Numbered from the stretch's first letter, positions 34,440 to 44,659 are shown. The stretch: 55,218 nucleotides of DNA from Candidatus Bathyarchaeota archaeon (GCA_003165195.1 PLSP01000033.1:18328-73545); one strand, 5' to 3'. A program made the numbers and translations. Notes: generated from the sequence alone by a model not told the origin.

Positions 34440-35249
34440 ATGCTGCTTGTAATCAAGATGGGCGGAAGCATACTCAAAGAAGGCGCAAGCCACGACTTAG
34501 TCGCCGACTTAAAAGAAGTAGCCCAAACAAACAAAATCGTTCTCGTACACGGCGGCGGCATTGAAGTAACAGAAATCGCGTCCAAACTTGGCAAAGAACA
34601 AAAATTCATAATCTCTCCAGAAGGGTTCAGAAGTCGCTACACCGACAAAGAAACAATCGAAATATATACCATGGTCATGGCAGGCAAGATTAACAAGCAA
34701 ATTGTTCTAGCGTTGCAAAAACAAGGCCTTTCAGCTGTGGGCATCAGTGGTTTGGATGCATCAACTTTGAAGGGGGACAGAAAAACTAAGCTAATCTCTG
34801 TTGATGAACACGGCAGAAAAAAAGTGATGGATGGCGGCTACACAGGGAGAATAACTCAAGTTAATTCTGAGTTGCTTAATCTTTTACTTGAGAAAAGCTA
34901 CGTGCCTATTGTAACACCCATAGCGTTAAGCCAGGACAATGAACCGTTAAATGTAGACGGCGACCGAACGGCAGCCATCATCGCAGGCGCTTTAAAAGCA
35001 GACCGTTTAATCCTGCTCACCGACGTACCAGGTTTAATACTTAAAGGTGAATGTGTCCCAAAAATTACTTCCACAGAAGTTAAAGAGATTGCCCATGGAA
35101 TTGGGTCTGGCATGAGCACCAAAGTGCATGCAGCGTTAGAAGCATTAAACCAAGGCGTCAAAGAAGTTCTTATTACAGCTGGCACAGGAAACACTCCGAT
35201 CAGTTCAGCTTTGAATCATAAAGTTGGCACAGTGATAACTGGTGAATGA
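34440..35249 (+). CDS. lysZ: LysW-aminoadipate/glutamate kinase
   Basis: The kinase phosphorylates the side-chain carboxylate of the LysW-bound amino acid. It is an amino-acid-kinase-fold protein with KMGGSIL at the N-terminus, VHGGGIEVTEIA, VGISGLDAST and LNVDGDRTAAIIAGAL, plus LLTDVPGL. ATG 34440 matches the family start; an earlier GTG at 34431 overlaps the lysY stop. It also overlaps lysJ by 8 bp, so the genes are tightly co-expressed. Confidence 0.94.
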   Translation: MLLVIKMGGSILKEGASHDLVADLKEVAQTNKIVLVHGGGIEVTEIASKLGKEQKFIISPEGFRSRYTDKETIEIYTMVMAGKINKQIVLALQKQGLSAVGISGLDASTLKGDRKTKLISVDEHGRKKVMDGGYTGRITQVNSELLNLLLEKSYVPIVTPIALSQDNEPLNVDGDRTAAIIAGALKADRLILLTDVPGLILKGECVPKITSTEVKEIAHGIGSGMSTKVHAALEALNQGVKEVLITAGTGNTPISSALNHKVGTVITGE

Positions 35250-36456
35250 CCAAGAAATAATAGACATTGAAACTCGCTACATGGCGAATGTTTTCAGCAA
35301 AAAACCAGTCGTACTCACAAAAGGCAAAGGCGCGCTGGTGTGGGACATAAACGGCAAAGAATACGTGGACTGCTCAACCAGCTATGGCGTTGCGTTGCTG
35401 GGGCACTGTCACCCAAAGGTTGTGGCTGCAGTTCAGGCTCAGGCAGAGCAACTTATCACCTGCCACGGCTCTTACTACAATGACAAACGAGCCGAATTCG
35501 TGCAGAAGCTAGTTCAGATAACACCTAAAGGTTTGGACAAAGTTTTCATGTCTAACAGCGGCGCCGAATCTGTTGAATGCGCTATAAAAGTAGCCCGCAA
35601 ATTCACCGGTAAACCTGAAATAATTGCTTTGATGGGTGCTTTCCACGGCAAAACCATGGGGGCACTCTCAGCGACATGGGATAAAAAGTACCGTGAACCT
35701 TTCTTGCCGTTGGTTCCTGAAATCAAGCATGTGGCTCCCGATAACCCAGACAAGATTCGTGAAGCAATAACTGAGAAAACAGCTGCAGTCCTTATGGAGC
35801 CGATTCGCGGAGAAGGAGGCGTCCGAGTTCCACCTGACGGGTACCTGCAGGCTGTACGTGAAATCTGCGACAAAAGAAATATCCTCTTTATTCTAGATGA
35901 AGTACAAACCAGCTTTGGACGGACAGGCAAACTGTTTGGCTGCGAGAACTGGGATGTCATACCTGACGTCATGTGCCTTGCAAAGCCGTTTGCAGGGGGC
36001 TTACCAATCGGTATAACTGTTGCTAAAGAAAACGTTATGTCTTCGCTTAAAGTTGGTGAGCACTCAACTACTTTTAGCGGAAGCCCACTTGTTTGTGCAG
36101 CTGGATGCGCGGCTGTGGATGCGCTTGTGGAGGAACAGCTTGTTGACCGTGCCGCGGAGATGGGGCGGTACTTGAAGTCTGCGCTGGAGAGTTTGCAATC
36201 TAAACACCGTATCGTTAAGGAAGTTCGCGGTTTAGGTTTAATGCTTGGCATAGAATTACGGTATGAAGTCTATAACGTTATTTTGAAGGCTGCTGAACGA
36301 GGCGTATTGGTGCTTGACGCTGGCAGAACCGTAGTTCGGCTCCTACCGCCTCTGGTAATTAACAAGAAACAAATCGACCGAGCAATCAATGTTTTAGATG
36401 ACGTTTTAGGAGAAGAAGAGATTGAGCGAGCAAACAGCAGTCCGGTTCCTAACTAA
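35242..36456 (+). CDS. lysJ: LysW-aminoadipate/ornithine semialdehyde aminotransferase
   Basis: The 404-residue PLP enzyme converts the LysW-bound semialdehyde to LysW-lysine (or ornithine). It has the class-III aminotransferase layout: GHCHPKVVAAV, NSGAESVECAIKVAR, FHGKTMGALSAT, LDEVQTSFGRTG and the PLP lysine in LAKPFAGGLPIG. Start is GTG 35242 inside lysZ. It overlaps lysK by 35 bp. Standard length. Confidence 0.94.
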   Translation: MNDQEIIDIETRYMANVFSKKPVVLTKGKGALVWDINGKEYVDCSTSYGVALLGHCHPKVVAAVQAQAEQLITCHGSYYNDKRAEFVQKLVQITPKGLDKVFMSNSGAESVECAIKVARKFTGKPEIIALMGAFHGKTMGALSATWDKKYREPFLPLVPEIKHVAPDNPDKIREAITEKTAAVLMEPIRGEGGVRVPPDGYLQAVREICDKRNILFILDEVQTSFGRTGKLFGCENWDVIPDVMCLAKPFAGGLPIGITVAKENVMSSLKVGEHSTTFSGSPLVCAAGCAAVDALVEEQLVDRAAEMGRYLKSALESLQSKHRIVKEVRGLGLMLGIELRYEVYNVILKAAERGVLVLDAGRTVVRLLPPLVINKKQIDRAINVLDDVLGEEEIERANSSPVPN

Positions 36457-37558
36457 CCTATTGGGCATTTACAGTCCTTCAGGAAAAGAAAACGACGCAG
36501 CAAACTACCTAGCCACTGAAATGGGCAGAATGGGTTACGACGTCGGTAAAGACGCAATCGGCAACGTAATCGGCGTAGTCGGCGAAGGCGAACCCGTCAT
36601 TTTTCTCTGCGGTCACATGGATACAGTCGCTGGAGTCTTGCCTCTGCGAATTGAAGAAGGCAAAATCTACGCCCGAGGAGCAGTCGACGCGAAAGGCCCG
36701 CTTGCCGCAATGATTATGGCTGCAGTTGCCGCTGCCAAGGAACCTGGGTTTAAGGGCAAAATCTTGGTTGCCAGCGTCGTAGAAGAGGAGGCGACCAGCC
36801 GGGGCGTGAAGTACCTGATAACGCAGGGAATTAAAGCTGACTACGCTATTTTCGGTGAACCCAGCGGCGTCGAAAACATAACCATCGGTTACAAAGGTCA
36901 AATTCAGCTCAAAATCATCTGCAAAACCGAGACGGGGCACGCTTCCACGCCATGGCTCTACGATAACGCTTTAGAGAAAGCCTATGAGCTTTGGGAACAA
37001 ATCAAAAACGCTTCCTCATATCCGTCACTGGATCCTTCGGCAAGCCCCTATAATGCTGTTACAGCTTGTTTGGTTAAGGTTGTGGGTGGCAGAGCAACCT
37101 CCGTTGTTCCCTTTGAGGTTGAGATGAACCTTGACGTTCGAGTGCCAATACAGTTTTCAACAGCTCAGGTTTTTGAGCAGATACAGAAAATCATAGTAAA
37201 ATATCAAACTGCCAACCCAAAAACAGTGGTGAAAGCAACTGTTCTTGACACAGTTGAACCTTTTGAGGTGAACAAAGCCTCACCGCTCGTGCATGTCTTA
37301 GCTTCATCTGTTAGAAAAGTGCTAAACAAGCCAGCGACGCTGCTGCATAAAACGGGAACTGGCGACATGAACATCCTCGGCAAAGCCATGAACCTGCCCA
37401 TCGTCACCTACGGTCCAGGCGACTCGCATCTTGACCACACGCTAGACGAACACATCGATGTAAGTGAGTACTTAAACGCCATAGCAGTGTACAAAGAAAC
37501 AATCCTGAGATTATCTGGACTCCATAATAGCAAAACAGCAAACCCGACGGCCAATTAG
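36422..37558 (+). CDS. lysK: LysW-lysine/ornithine hydrolase
   Basis: The M20 metallopeptidase-fold enzyme releases lysine or ornithine from LysW. Signs are FLCGHMDTVAG (zinc His and Asp), ARGAVDAKGPLAAM, SVVEEEATSRG (catalytic and metal Glu residues), GEPSG and GTGDMNIL with HTLDEHIDV near the end. Start is TTG 36422, overlapping lysJ. It closes the lys/arg operon and is convergent with the surface-protein gene behind it. Confidence 0.92.
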   Translation: MSEQTAVRFLTNLLGIYSPSGKENDAANYLATEMGRMGYDVGKDAIGNVIGVVGEGEPVIFLCGHMDTVAGVLPLRIEEGKIYARGAVDAKGPLAAMIMAAVAAAKEPGFKGKILVASVVEEEATSRGVKYLITQGIKADYAIFGEPSGVENITIGYKGQIQLKIICKTETGHASTPWLYDNALEKAYELWEQIKNASSYPSLDPSASPYNAVTACLVKVVGGRATSVVPFEVEMNLDVRVPIQFSTAQVFEQIQKIIVKYQTANPKTVVKATVLDTVEPFEVNKASPLVHVLASSVRKVLNKPATLLHKTGTGDMNILGKAMNLPIVTYGPGDSHLDHTLDEHIDVSEYLNAIAVYKETILRLSGLHNSKTANPTAN

Positions 37559-37585
37559 TACTTGTCGCTCTTTTATCCCAAATGG

Positions 37586-39493
37586 CTAGTCTTTTTTGTT
37601 TTTGCTCCTTCGTTTGCTGACGTAGATTGCTGCTGTCGCAACCGCCGCTAATAGGATTGCTACGGTAACATACGGGGTTAGTTTTTGGGTTACGGTGGGG
37701 CTATTTGTTTTTATGTTGCTTTGTTCAGGCTGGGCTGTTGTGTTTTCTACGTTTAGGTTTTTGAGAACTATGGCGGTGTCTTGGTTGTTTGTAATCAGGA
37801 TAATTGTTTGATTGTCAGTTGTTGAGCTGTTTTCTATTGTGGAGCCGTTTTGGTCAACCAGGTTGGTGGTTGATCCGTTGCCGTTTATGTTTGAGGTCAT
37901 TTGGTACCAAGTGTCAGCTTTGACGCTTTCAGTTAGGTTAGCGATCTGAGAGTTAGTTTGTAATTGAGCGAGGTCATCATCAGTTAGCCCCTTAACGTCC
38001 AAGGAGTAATTGCCTGCGCTATCTTTTTGGAGAATAAAACTGAATTTGTCGTTTAGCGTCTGATTAAGATCATCCGGTAATGAGACTGGCTCCAACCCAA
38101 TCGGCACCTGTTCCGGCACCGTTACGTTGTAGGCTGGAATTATAATCGTTTGCCTCGACCTGGTTCCCGTCAGCACTGTTTCTTCGCTTTCAGGTATTGT
38201 AATGGTTGCTGTTGGCACGTTAGATACGGTGTGGCCAGCCTGTAGGATTATGAAATCATAGCTTAAAGAAGCGTTTGATCCCAAAGGAACGCTTAGAAAA
38301 TTATTAACCCCCTGCATTGGTTCAGTTGCGATACTTGCCAATCCAACTTGCGTAAAAATATAGTTGTAATCGCTGCCTTGAAACTGTTCAATTGATTGTG
38401 GTCCCGCAAAAACCGTGAGGGGTTCACTGTCAGAGGCGGTGCAGTTGCAGACGCCGCTCCAAGCGGCTGTTAGGCTATATGTGCCTGCGTCGGTAAAGTT
38501 CCATGTTAAACAGTAATTGCCCTCATCGTCTGTTACTGTTGAAAAATACATGAGCTGATTGTTATTGTCAAGGTAGATTGTGACGGGTTGATCTGGAATG
38601 CTTGGTGTAATTGATCCTGTAATAGCTAAGTCGCGTGTGCTGTTGTTCTCTCCATTTGTCGGGTCTTCAGTGAGATTTATCGTTATGTTGGATGGGGGTA
38701 ACTGTGTGTTTAAGCTGGCTGACACGGTGCCTGGTGGTGTGGGTTGAGTGGATACGTTGCCTAGAGGGATAATGTTTGCCTGTGCGTTGGCTAAGTCAAA
38801 TGATTGATCTCCCACTTTCCAGTCTCCATCAGGGGTCGCTTCCGCTGTCCAGTAAGTCTTGTTATCGTATCGAAAGCTTGTGGGAGGCATCAAGGCGGTA
38901 TGGTAAACAGGCGTATAGGGTAAGTAAACCCCAACGTTCATGTGCTCAGGGTTAATGCCCGTGTAGAGGATTAATACAACATCTAAGCCTCCTGCTTCCA
39001 TAATGGATGCTGTAAGAAGCGATAGTCCAACGCAGTCCCCGTAATTATCTACAAGGGTTTCAACGGGGTATTTGGGGTCGGTGACGTTATATGGTATTTG
39101 ATGAACCAATCCTAAGACGGCGTCAGCGAACTGCTCGTTGCTTTGAGGTAACTTATTTGTCACTTGTTCAATGCAGGTAGCTATAGATGCGACTGCTTGA
39201 GGAGTCACAAACTGCGCGTAATCAGGATTGTCGTTTATTGTGTGGGTTAGGTTGCCATAGTAGTCAAGTAGCGAAGGCGGCGTAGAAACGTACAGTTCGT
39301 GGCTTGCAAACTTTGATAGTATGCCCATTTGAATGTTGATGACTTTGAAATGGTTATTGATGAGTTTAGAGGTTGGTTGAACGCTGAAGGTTCTTTGATA
39401 GTTGCCTGCAGCACTTACAGGCACGATTAACGCTATTAAAAGAACGGATAAAAGAAGTATGCTGACATGTCTTGGTCTAAAATTCATTCTCAA
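37586..39493 (-). CDS. Secreted, membrane-anchored protein with transglutaminase-like domain
   Basis: A signal peptide (residues ~8-29, ending VSAAG) is followed by a transglutaminase-like domain at ~100-235: catalytic Cys in NYGDCVGLSLLTASIMEAGGL, His in PEHMNVGVYL, and an acidic residue in TYWTAEATPDGDWKVG. About 250 residues of beta-sandwich (Ig-like) sequence follow, then a C-terminal TM helix and basic tail (RRSKNKK). Many Asn-X-Ser/Thr sites suggest glycosylation. It could act on cell-surface proteins as a peptidase or crosslinker, or be only structural. Next to another anchored protein gene on the same strand. Confidence 0.75.
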   Translation of the reverse strand: MRMNFRPRHVSILLLSVLLIALIVPVSAAGNYQRTFSVQPTSKLINNHFKVINIQMGILSKFASHELYVSTPPSLLDYYGNLTHTINDNPDYAQFVTPQAVASIATCIEQVTNKLPQSNEQFADAVLGLVHQIPYNVTDPKYPVETLVDNYGDCVGLSLLTASIMEAGGLDVVLILYTGINPEHMNVGVYLPYTPVYHTALMPPTSFRYDNKTYWTAEATPDGDWKVGDQSFDLANAQANIIPLGNVSTQPTPPGTVSASLNTQLPPSNITINLTEDPTNGENNSTRDLAITGSITPSIPDQPVTIYLDNNNQLMYFSTVTDDEGNYCLTWNFTDAGTYSLTAAWSGVCNCTASDSEPLTVFAGPQSIEQFQGSDYNYIFTQVGLASIATEPMQGVNNFLSVPLGSNASLSYDFIILQAGHTVSNVPTATITIPESEETVLTGTRSRQTIIIPAYNVTVPEQVPIGLEPVSLPDDLNQTLNDKFSFILQKDSAGNYSLDVKGLTDDDLAQLQTNSQIANLTESVKADTWYQMTSNINGNGSTTNLVDQNGSTIENSSTTDNQTIILITNNQDTAIVLKNLNVENTTAQPEQSNIKTNSPTVTQKLTPYVTVAILLAAVATAAIYVSKRRSKNKKD

Positions 39494-39592
39494 CCATCAT
39501 GCCCTAAGGCACAAACTAGGTAATCCAGCCATTGGGATTTATGTTTTTTCCCAAATCAGAAAATGGGCGGGGTTACGCAGAGGCAGTTGATT

Positions 39593-40540
39593 TTAGCTCG
39601 TTGGCGGTGGTGGCGGTGGAGCAGCGATTTTTTGGCGTTTCTTTAGCATCAATAAAGTTATTGCGATAATTATGACTACTCCAACTACTGCTATGGCGGC
39701 TATTGTTAGTATTCCTCCATATGATGAGGGTTCAGGTGTTGCAGTGGGGACGGTATCTGAGGTGGAAGTTGTATTTGGTAGTGAATCTATCACTGAGTTG
39801 TAATTGGTTATGCTGTCGGATAATGCTGGTGTATTGTCGGTGGGTGTTACCCAGAAAGTTGTGTTTTCGCCCGGTGCAATTCCTGGCATAATAGATGTGA
39901 AATTCAAAGCTACAACTTTACCTGTTGTGTCATAGAAAGTTGTTACAACCCACAGCGAGCCTGATGTTTCGCTGCCGTTGTTCCCAATGAAGCCTACAAC
40001 TCGGTAGGTGCTGTCGGGCGAGTAAGCGGCGTCAACAGAGCTGTTTGCTATAAAGTACAGTCCACCGTACTGTGGAGTTGCAACTTCATCAACGGTGGTT
40101 ACTGAAACAGTGACTGTGCTCACGCTTGAAGTCCAGTCTAAGCCAGTGCTGTTTTGGGGTGGAAAATCAACGTAGAAAGGCGTTCTATCTCCAGGTGCGG
40201 TATGGAAAACAAATGCGATCCCTTGGCCAGTAGCCAAGACGTTTCCGCTGGAGTCATAGGCGGTGCCTGTCAATGATACATTGGTGAGGTAGCTTGAGCC
40301 TGCGTTCTGTATTTCGCCCACTGCGACTAAATCGCCAGATTGGTACGCAAGCGAAGTGTCCGAAGGTGCCACATAGTAACTGTAACTAAGAACCCTCGCA
40401 TCAGAAGTGTTGTTTTGGGCTTTCACATTAGGCGCTGACAAAACAACAATAGACATCATAAACAATGCCATAATAATTACAAGTGCAAATATTCTCTTCA
40501 ATTTAGTATCTCCCCGATCTCCACCATTGATTTGCCGCAT
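39593..40540 (-). CDS. Secreted membrane-anchored protein with FxLYD-like repeats
   Basis: A signal peptide (~14-40) leads into two beta-sandwich repeats with the pattern VVG-I-N-G-S-x-L-V (VAVGEIQNAGSSYLTNVSL and YRVVGFIGNNGSETSGSLWVVTTFYD) as in FxLYD domains, then a Thr/Ser/Pro linker, a TM helix at ~280-300 and a proline-rich tail. It is likely a surface or envelope protein. The first start shown is ATG 40540; TTG 40501, directly before the signal peptide, is an equally likely start. It lies in the surface-protein block with 37586-39493. Confidence 0.66.
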   Translation of the reverse strand: MRQINGGDRGDTKLKRIFALVIIMALFMMSIVVLSAPNVKAQNNTSDARVLSYSYYVAPSDTSLAYQSGDLVAVGEIQNAGSSYLTNVSLTGTAYDSSGNVLATGQGIAFVFHTAPGDRTPFYVDFPPQNSTGLDWTSSVSTVTVSVTTVDEVATPQYGGLYFIANSSVDAAYSPDSTYRVVGFIGNNGSETSGSLWVVTTFYDTTGKVVALNFTSIMPGIAPGENTTFWVTPTDNTPALSDSITNYNSVIDSLPNTTSTSDTVPTATPEPSSYGGILTIAAIAVVGVVIIIAITLLMLKKRQKIAAPPPPPPTS

Positions 40541-40683
40541 TACTTATTAAATTTTTTTCAAAATTGACCCCATAACTCACCAGTTTCCCATTAGCAGCCG
40601 ACGAACTTCCAGTTTTGAACTGGGTTTTTCTTTCAAAATGCATGATACCCGAAAATGGCTTTTTTTCATCGTGCGCTTGGGAA

Positions 40684-40975
40684 TCCCATTTTTACCTATT
40701 GAAGTTTGTTGTAAATACTAGACCCCTATCCTACTATACCCTCTCTAAAGAGGCTATGTTGGATTCGCCTTTTTGTGGATAGGAAAACCTTTCAAATAGT
40801 AGACCCCTCCCTCCTATAGAGAGGCTGTCAGAACATTTTACCTACGAAAACCTAATGTAAAATTGAGGCCCCTATCCTCCTCGGCATACACTGCAGAGTC
40901 CAAATGGCGATGCTATGCGTCCCTTTTTACCTATAGAAAAACCTATGTAAATAGTAGACCCCTATCCCTCCTAGC
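40684..40975. repeat. Four degenerate tandem repeats (~50 bp, variable spacers)
   Basis: Copies of a unit with the blocks TTTTTACCTA, GAAAAACCTA, GTAAATAGTAGACCCCTATCC start near 40688, 40769, 40835 and 40924. Conserved blocks are 65-80% identical between copies; 20-40 bp of unrelated sequence separate them. Some spacers contain short hairpins such as CCTCT-CTAA-AGAGG. It does not look like CRISPR (repeats too variable). The rest of 40541-41204 has no gene. Confidence 0.6.
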
Positions 40976-41204
40976 TTTCCTCTTGTGTGTAATGAGACTC
41001 TCGACGGGTTCGCTAGAACATTCGATAGCGACATCTGCAGAGCTAACAAGCAAGCAAATCTGAGAAGCCTCCACATAACAAGCAAAACCATGTTTGACCC
41101 TGTTTCTTCGCCTCAATTTTTTCGCTGCCTCCTCCGTCAACAGTTTTTTTATGCAAACAAAAGCTAAATATCATTGAATAGTTAATGAATTGGGAAAGGC
41201 AAGC

Positions 41205-41278
41205 GGGCCGGTAGTTCAGCTGGTATGAACGCTTGACTTGCACTCAAGAGGTCAGGGGTTCAAATCCCCTCCGGTCCA
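41205..41278 (+). tRNA. tRNA-Ala (UGC)
   Basis: The cloverleaf is complete: acceptor GGGCCGG pairs with CCGGTCC, with the alanine identity pair G3:U70; anticodon stem CTTGA/TCAAG encloses CTTGCAC with anticodon TGC; T arm is GGGG-TTCAAAT-CCCC. CCA is not encoded. No intron. Confidence 0.97.
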
Positions 41279-41450
41279 CTTTTCTAACGAAGGCTCAGCA
41301 ACTTAAACTCTATTTACATTTCCAAAAACTAAGTTTAACCCTTTTCGACTGAAACTTGAGGCCTGCATGCATTAACAATAACTTATGGCAAATTCAGAAA
41401 TGTTATATCAACAATGCCCTGATACAGCTTGAACCAAAGGGGTAATACAA

Positions 41451-42157
41451 GCGAAAAAACCCAAGTTGCTTTTTAGATCTCTTGCAGTCTTAGGTGCTCT
41501 CCTCTTAGTTTTCTTTTTCATAGTTTTCTATTAGGACCAAACAAATTCGGTTGAGCTTCTGACAGTAAAGAAATTACTAGGTGACTCGTATCTTGATTGG
41601 TCAAACCTTAATTCTTTTATCTTTTTCACTGTAATAGCTGGAACAACTCTTCTCGTAGTTGGTGTGCTGGGATTGATCATGCAATCTAACAAGAAGCACA
41701 AGGCTGTTTTTGCTAACCTTACTGTTCTTTTGGTTCCACTGTTACTTTTCGTACAATTTTTTCATCTTCTTTAGCTCTCCCTTCCCAGCAAACGGAGAAA
41801 CTCGCAATAACCAACTTCAAAGTAGACAGCACCAATCCACTCACAGTCTCAGTTGACGTGAAATCTCTTTACTATTATGAAATTGATTTCAATACCGCCT
41901 TCGTCAAAGCTTACAATCAAACCGTTGTGACACAAATTAATAGCAACTGGGTTGAGTCAACAGAGACAGATGGTATAGGGAATCATTATATAACAATGAA
42001 TTTTCTCCACAGGTTACAGCCTGAAGAAGAACAGACTTTGATTTTTAACTTTAACACCACTTTGCCTTCTGGAAACTATACTTTTTGGCTTTCTACCTAC
42101 AAACAAGGCCGCTTCATTTCCTTCAACTTTGCTCTCCCAGCGTATAGAAAGTTCTAA
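41451..42157 (+). pseudogene. Decayed membrane protein with outer beta domain
   Basis: One frame (41451-41773) encodes two or three hydrophobic helices but contains a TAG at 41532-41534 and ends at another TAG (41772-41774). The next frame continues with LPSQQTEKLAITNFKVD and VSVDVKSLYYYEIDFNTAF to a stop at 42157. The C-terminal beta part (TLPSGNYTFWLST) resembles the end of the gene at 44.9-45.3 kb (TLASGNYTITLLT). An early stop plus a frameshift suggest a broken paralogue. Confidence 0.55.
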
Positions 42158-42217
42158 AGATAGCTGGGATTGGGGAAAAAAATGGGGAATAGAGTCATAT
42201 CAAAAATTTGCTGAACT

Positions 42218-42431
42218 CTATGGTCGTTTACTAATCGCACGCATAATGAAGGCACCGACTGCAGCTATTGCGATTATGATGGCGATTACTCCGCGCGCGT
42301 TGCCCCCCAAAATTACTCACAGTTAAGTTATTGCCTCTTATAGAAGACTTAGTTGCTACTTGAAGCATTTTGGATGTGGGTTTTGCGTCTGTTCTAATAA
42401 CTGGACAGTCTGTTCTTGGAGTTAGCATCAT
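42218..42431 (-). pseudogene. Small membrane protein with a frameshift at a G run
   Basis: On the minus strand a frame begins MMLTPRTDCPVIRTDA and reaches NLTVSNFGG; at a GGGGGG run the coding continues in the next frame as NARGVIAIIIAIAAVGAFIMRAISKRP and stops. Joined, it is a ~70-residue protein with one C-terminal TM anchor. The G-run shift could be a sequencing error or true decay. No family recognised. Confidence 0.45.
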
Positions 42432-42469
42432 ATTGACCGTTGACCATTAGACTGTCAGGCGAAGAAGAT

Positions 42470-44659
42470 ATGGTTCAGAAAGAAGTTTTGAAGAAAACGA
42501 AAATTTATGGTTTAATTGCTTTACTTTTAGCTATTGTTCTTGTGGCGATGATTTTTGCTTACGGTAACACAGGGATTTCTCCTGGTGCACCCAGGCAGCC
42601 AGGTTCATCTCAGGCGACACAGTCGCTTGGAACTCAGGTGCTGGGAACGCAAACCTCGCTGAAAACCTTTTCCTCATATGATGAACTCAAAAACTACCTA
42701 AACCAAAGTAGCGGCTCAAACCTGTACGGCTCCCCGAGCTACTCTTCTGCCCAAGGGACTTTTAACGCGTTGGCGCCTGAAGCAGTGCCGGCACCCTATG
42801 CAGCGCCTACAACGGCGTCTGCAACTTCCCAAGGCACTACAAATGATTATTCAACAACTAACATCCAGGTTGCAGGCGTCGATGAAGCAGACACCGTGAA
42901 AACTGATGGTCAATACATGTATGTCATTGGTAACAACAGTCAAGTTGTCTATATTTTAGATGCCAGCTCGGCGAACCCACAAAACGCCCAAGTTCTCAGC
43001 AAAATATCTTTTGATAGCGGTAGTCCGATGGGAATTTATCTTAGCGCAGATGGCAATGAACTCGCTGTTCTGGGAAGCAACTATGTACCCTACGCGATTT
43101 ACGGATCCTTCCCCGGGTTATATCCAGCCAACGTCATGTTTCCCAGTTGGACCACCAACACAAACTTCGTCTACGTATATGATGTCTCCGACAAAGCTAA
43201 CCCAGTGCTAACACGGAACATTACAATAAGCGGCAGCTACGTAGATAGCCGAATGATAGGCAATTATGTTTACGACATAATCTCTGAGAACGCTTATCTA
43301 TTAAATGGGACCGTTTTGCTTCCAACAGTTTTCTCGGGACAGCAACCATCTACCGTAGCGCCCACAAACATCTACTACGTTAACTCTTCGGACTCAGCCT
43401 ACATGTACACAACTATAATGGCCTTAAACATCGAAAACTCTCAAGAACAGGCAGTAAGCACAACTATTCTCATGGGTAACGCTGGATCAATATATGTTTC
43501 CCCAAGCAACATCTATCTAACTGATGAAGTAACCACCTACCAAGGCACTTCGACCACGGCGACTCAAACGGGCACAGCCATTGTGCCAGAGCCTTTCATG
43601 CCGGTGCAGATTTATTCGCAGGGAACCGAGATTTACCGCATCGCAATCTCAGGCCCATCTTTTACTCTTGCCGCAGAAGGAAACGTCACAGGCACCGTTA
43701 TGAACCAATACTCGATGGATGAATACAACGGGTACTTCCGCATAGCGACAACCTCATACGATTACTCCTCAACCACGTCAACGCAGGAGAATAACCTGTA
43801 TGTTTTAGATTCGAACTTGCAGGTCGTGGGACAACTCGAAAATTTAGCCAGTGGAGAAGCGCTGCATTCAGCCCGGTTCATAGGTGACCGATGCTACTTA
43901 GTTACCTTCAACCAAATTGATCCGTTGTTTGTTGTCGACTTAAGTCAACCCACCAACCCCATGGTCCTTGGCAACCTTACAATCCCCGGATACTCAGATT
44001 TCCTGGAGCCCTACGACGCAACACACCTGATCGGAATCGGCCAAGATGTAAACGCAAGCATCGACGCAAACAAAGCGGAAATTCCAGGAGACGTATATTA
44101 CACCGCAGTTTTAGGCTTGAAAGTATCCTTATTCGACGTGAGTAATGTCACAAACCCGAAGGAAACTTCAAGCATCGTCATAGGCGACAGCGGCACAACT
44201 TCAGAAGCCCTCACCGACCCCAAAGCCATCCTCTTTGACGCATCTCGAAACCTCCTAGTGCTACCAGTTGAACTGTACATATCAACAAACAGTACCGCAA
44301 CCGCATCATCGGGCGCAACAGGAACCGCGACCAGTGGAGTAGCAATTCCAGCCCCCGCCCCACTGATCCCAGCAGAAACTAATTATCCGCAATTCATTTG
44401 GCAGGGAGTATACGTATTCAACGTTGACCTCACAAACGGCATTACAATTCAAGGCAACATAACACAGTTAGACAATTCCCCAGCTTACCTCGCAAACCCG
44501 TCCCTTGCAGCAGCAGGATCATACCCATGGAATGAAAGCCAATACTTCATCACCCGCTCACTATACATCAACAACGTCCTATACACTGTCAGCCAAAACA
44601 GAGTACAACTAAACAATCTAAGCGACCTAAGCCTACTAACCAAAGTAGAACTAACCTAA
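42470..44659 (+). CDS. Secreted beta-propeller protein (COG4880 type)
   Basis: After a signal-anchor helix (~13-33 from ATG 42470) and a Ser/Gln linker, the protein carries the conserved start of the archaeal/bacterial C-terminal beta-propeller family: TNIQVAGVDEADTVKTDGQYMYVIGN, then blade repeats with hydrophobic strands (VVYILDAS, YVYDVSDKANPVL, FRIATTSYDY, LYVLDSNLQVVG, LFDVSNVTNPKETSS, VYVFNVDLTNG). Length (~730) is typical. It is an extracellular or surface protein of unknown partner. A TTG start 30 bases upstream (42440) is possible. It lies in the surface-protein block. Confidence 0.82.
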   Translation: MVQKEVLKKTKIYGLIALLLAIVLVAMIFAYGNTGISPGAPRQPGSSQATQSLGTQVLGTQTSLKTFSSYDELKNYLNQSSGSNLYGSPSYSSAQGTFNALAPEAVPAPYAAPTTASATSQGTTNDYSTTNIQVAGVDEADTVKTDGQYMYVIGNNSQVVYILDASSANPQNAQVLSKISFDSGSPMGIYLSADGNELAVLGSNYVPYAIYGSFPGLYPANVMFPSWTTNTNFVYVYDVSDKANPVLTRNITISGSYVDSRMIGNYVYDIISENAYLLNGTVLLPTVFSGQQPSTVAPTNIYYVNSSDSAYMYTTIMALNIENSQEQAVSTTILMGNAGSIYVSPSNIYLTDEVTTYQGTSTTATQTGTAIVPEPFMPVQIYSQGTEIYRIAISGPSFTLAAEGNVTGTVMNQYSMDEYNGYFRIATTSYDYSSTTSTQENNLYVLDSNLQVVGQLENLASGEALHSARFIGDRCYLVTFNQIDPLFVVDLSQPTNPMVLGNLTIPGYSDFLEPYDATHLIGIGQDVNASIDANKAEIPGDVYYTAVLGLKVSLFDVSNVTNPKETSSIVIGDSGTTSEALTDPKAILFDASRNLLVLPVELYISTNSTATASSGATGTATSGVAIPAPAPLIPAETNYPQFIWQGVYVFNVDLTNGITIQGNITQLDNSPAYLANPSLAAAGSYPWNESQYFITRSLYINNVLYTVSQNRVQLNNLSDLSLLTKVELT

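Noticed and set aside
35514-36251. Long minus-strand open frame (245 codons) opposite lysJ
   Set aside because: It is opposite a clearly real, motif-complete aminotransferase and shows low-complexity Ser/Pro/Arg composition typical of antisense frames.
40684-40975. Possible CRISPR array
   Set aside because: Only four units, repeats are 65-80% identical rather than near-identical, spacing is irregular, and no cas genes are present.
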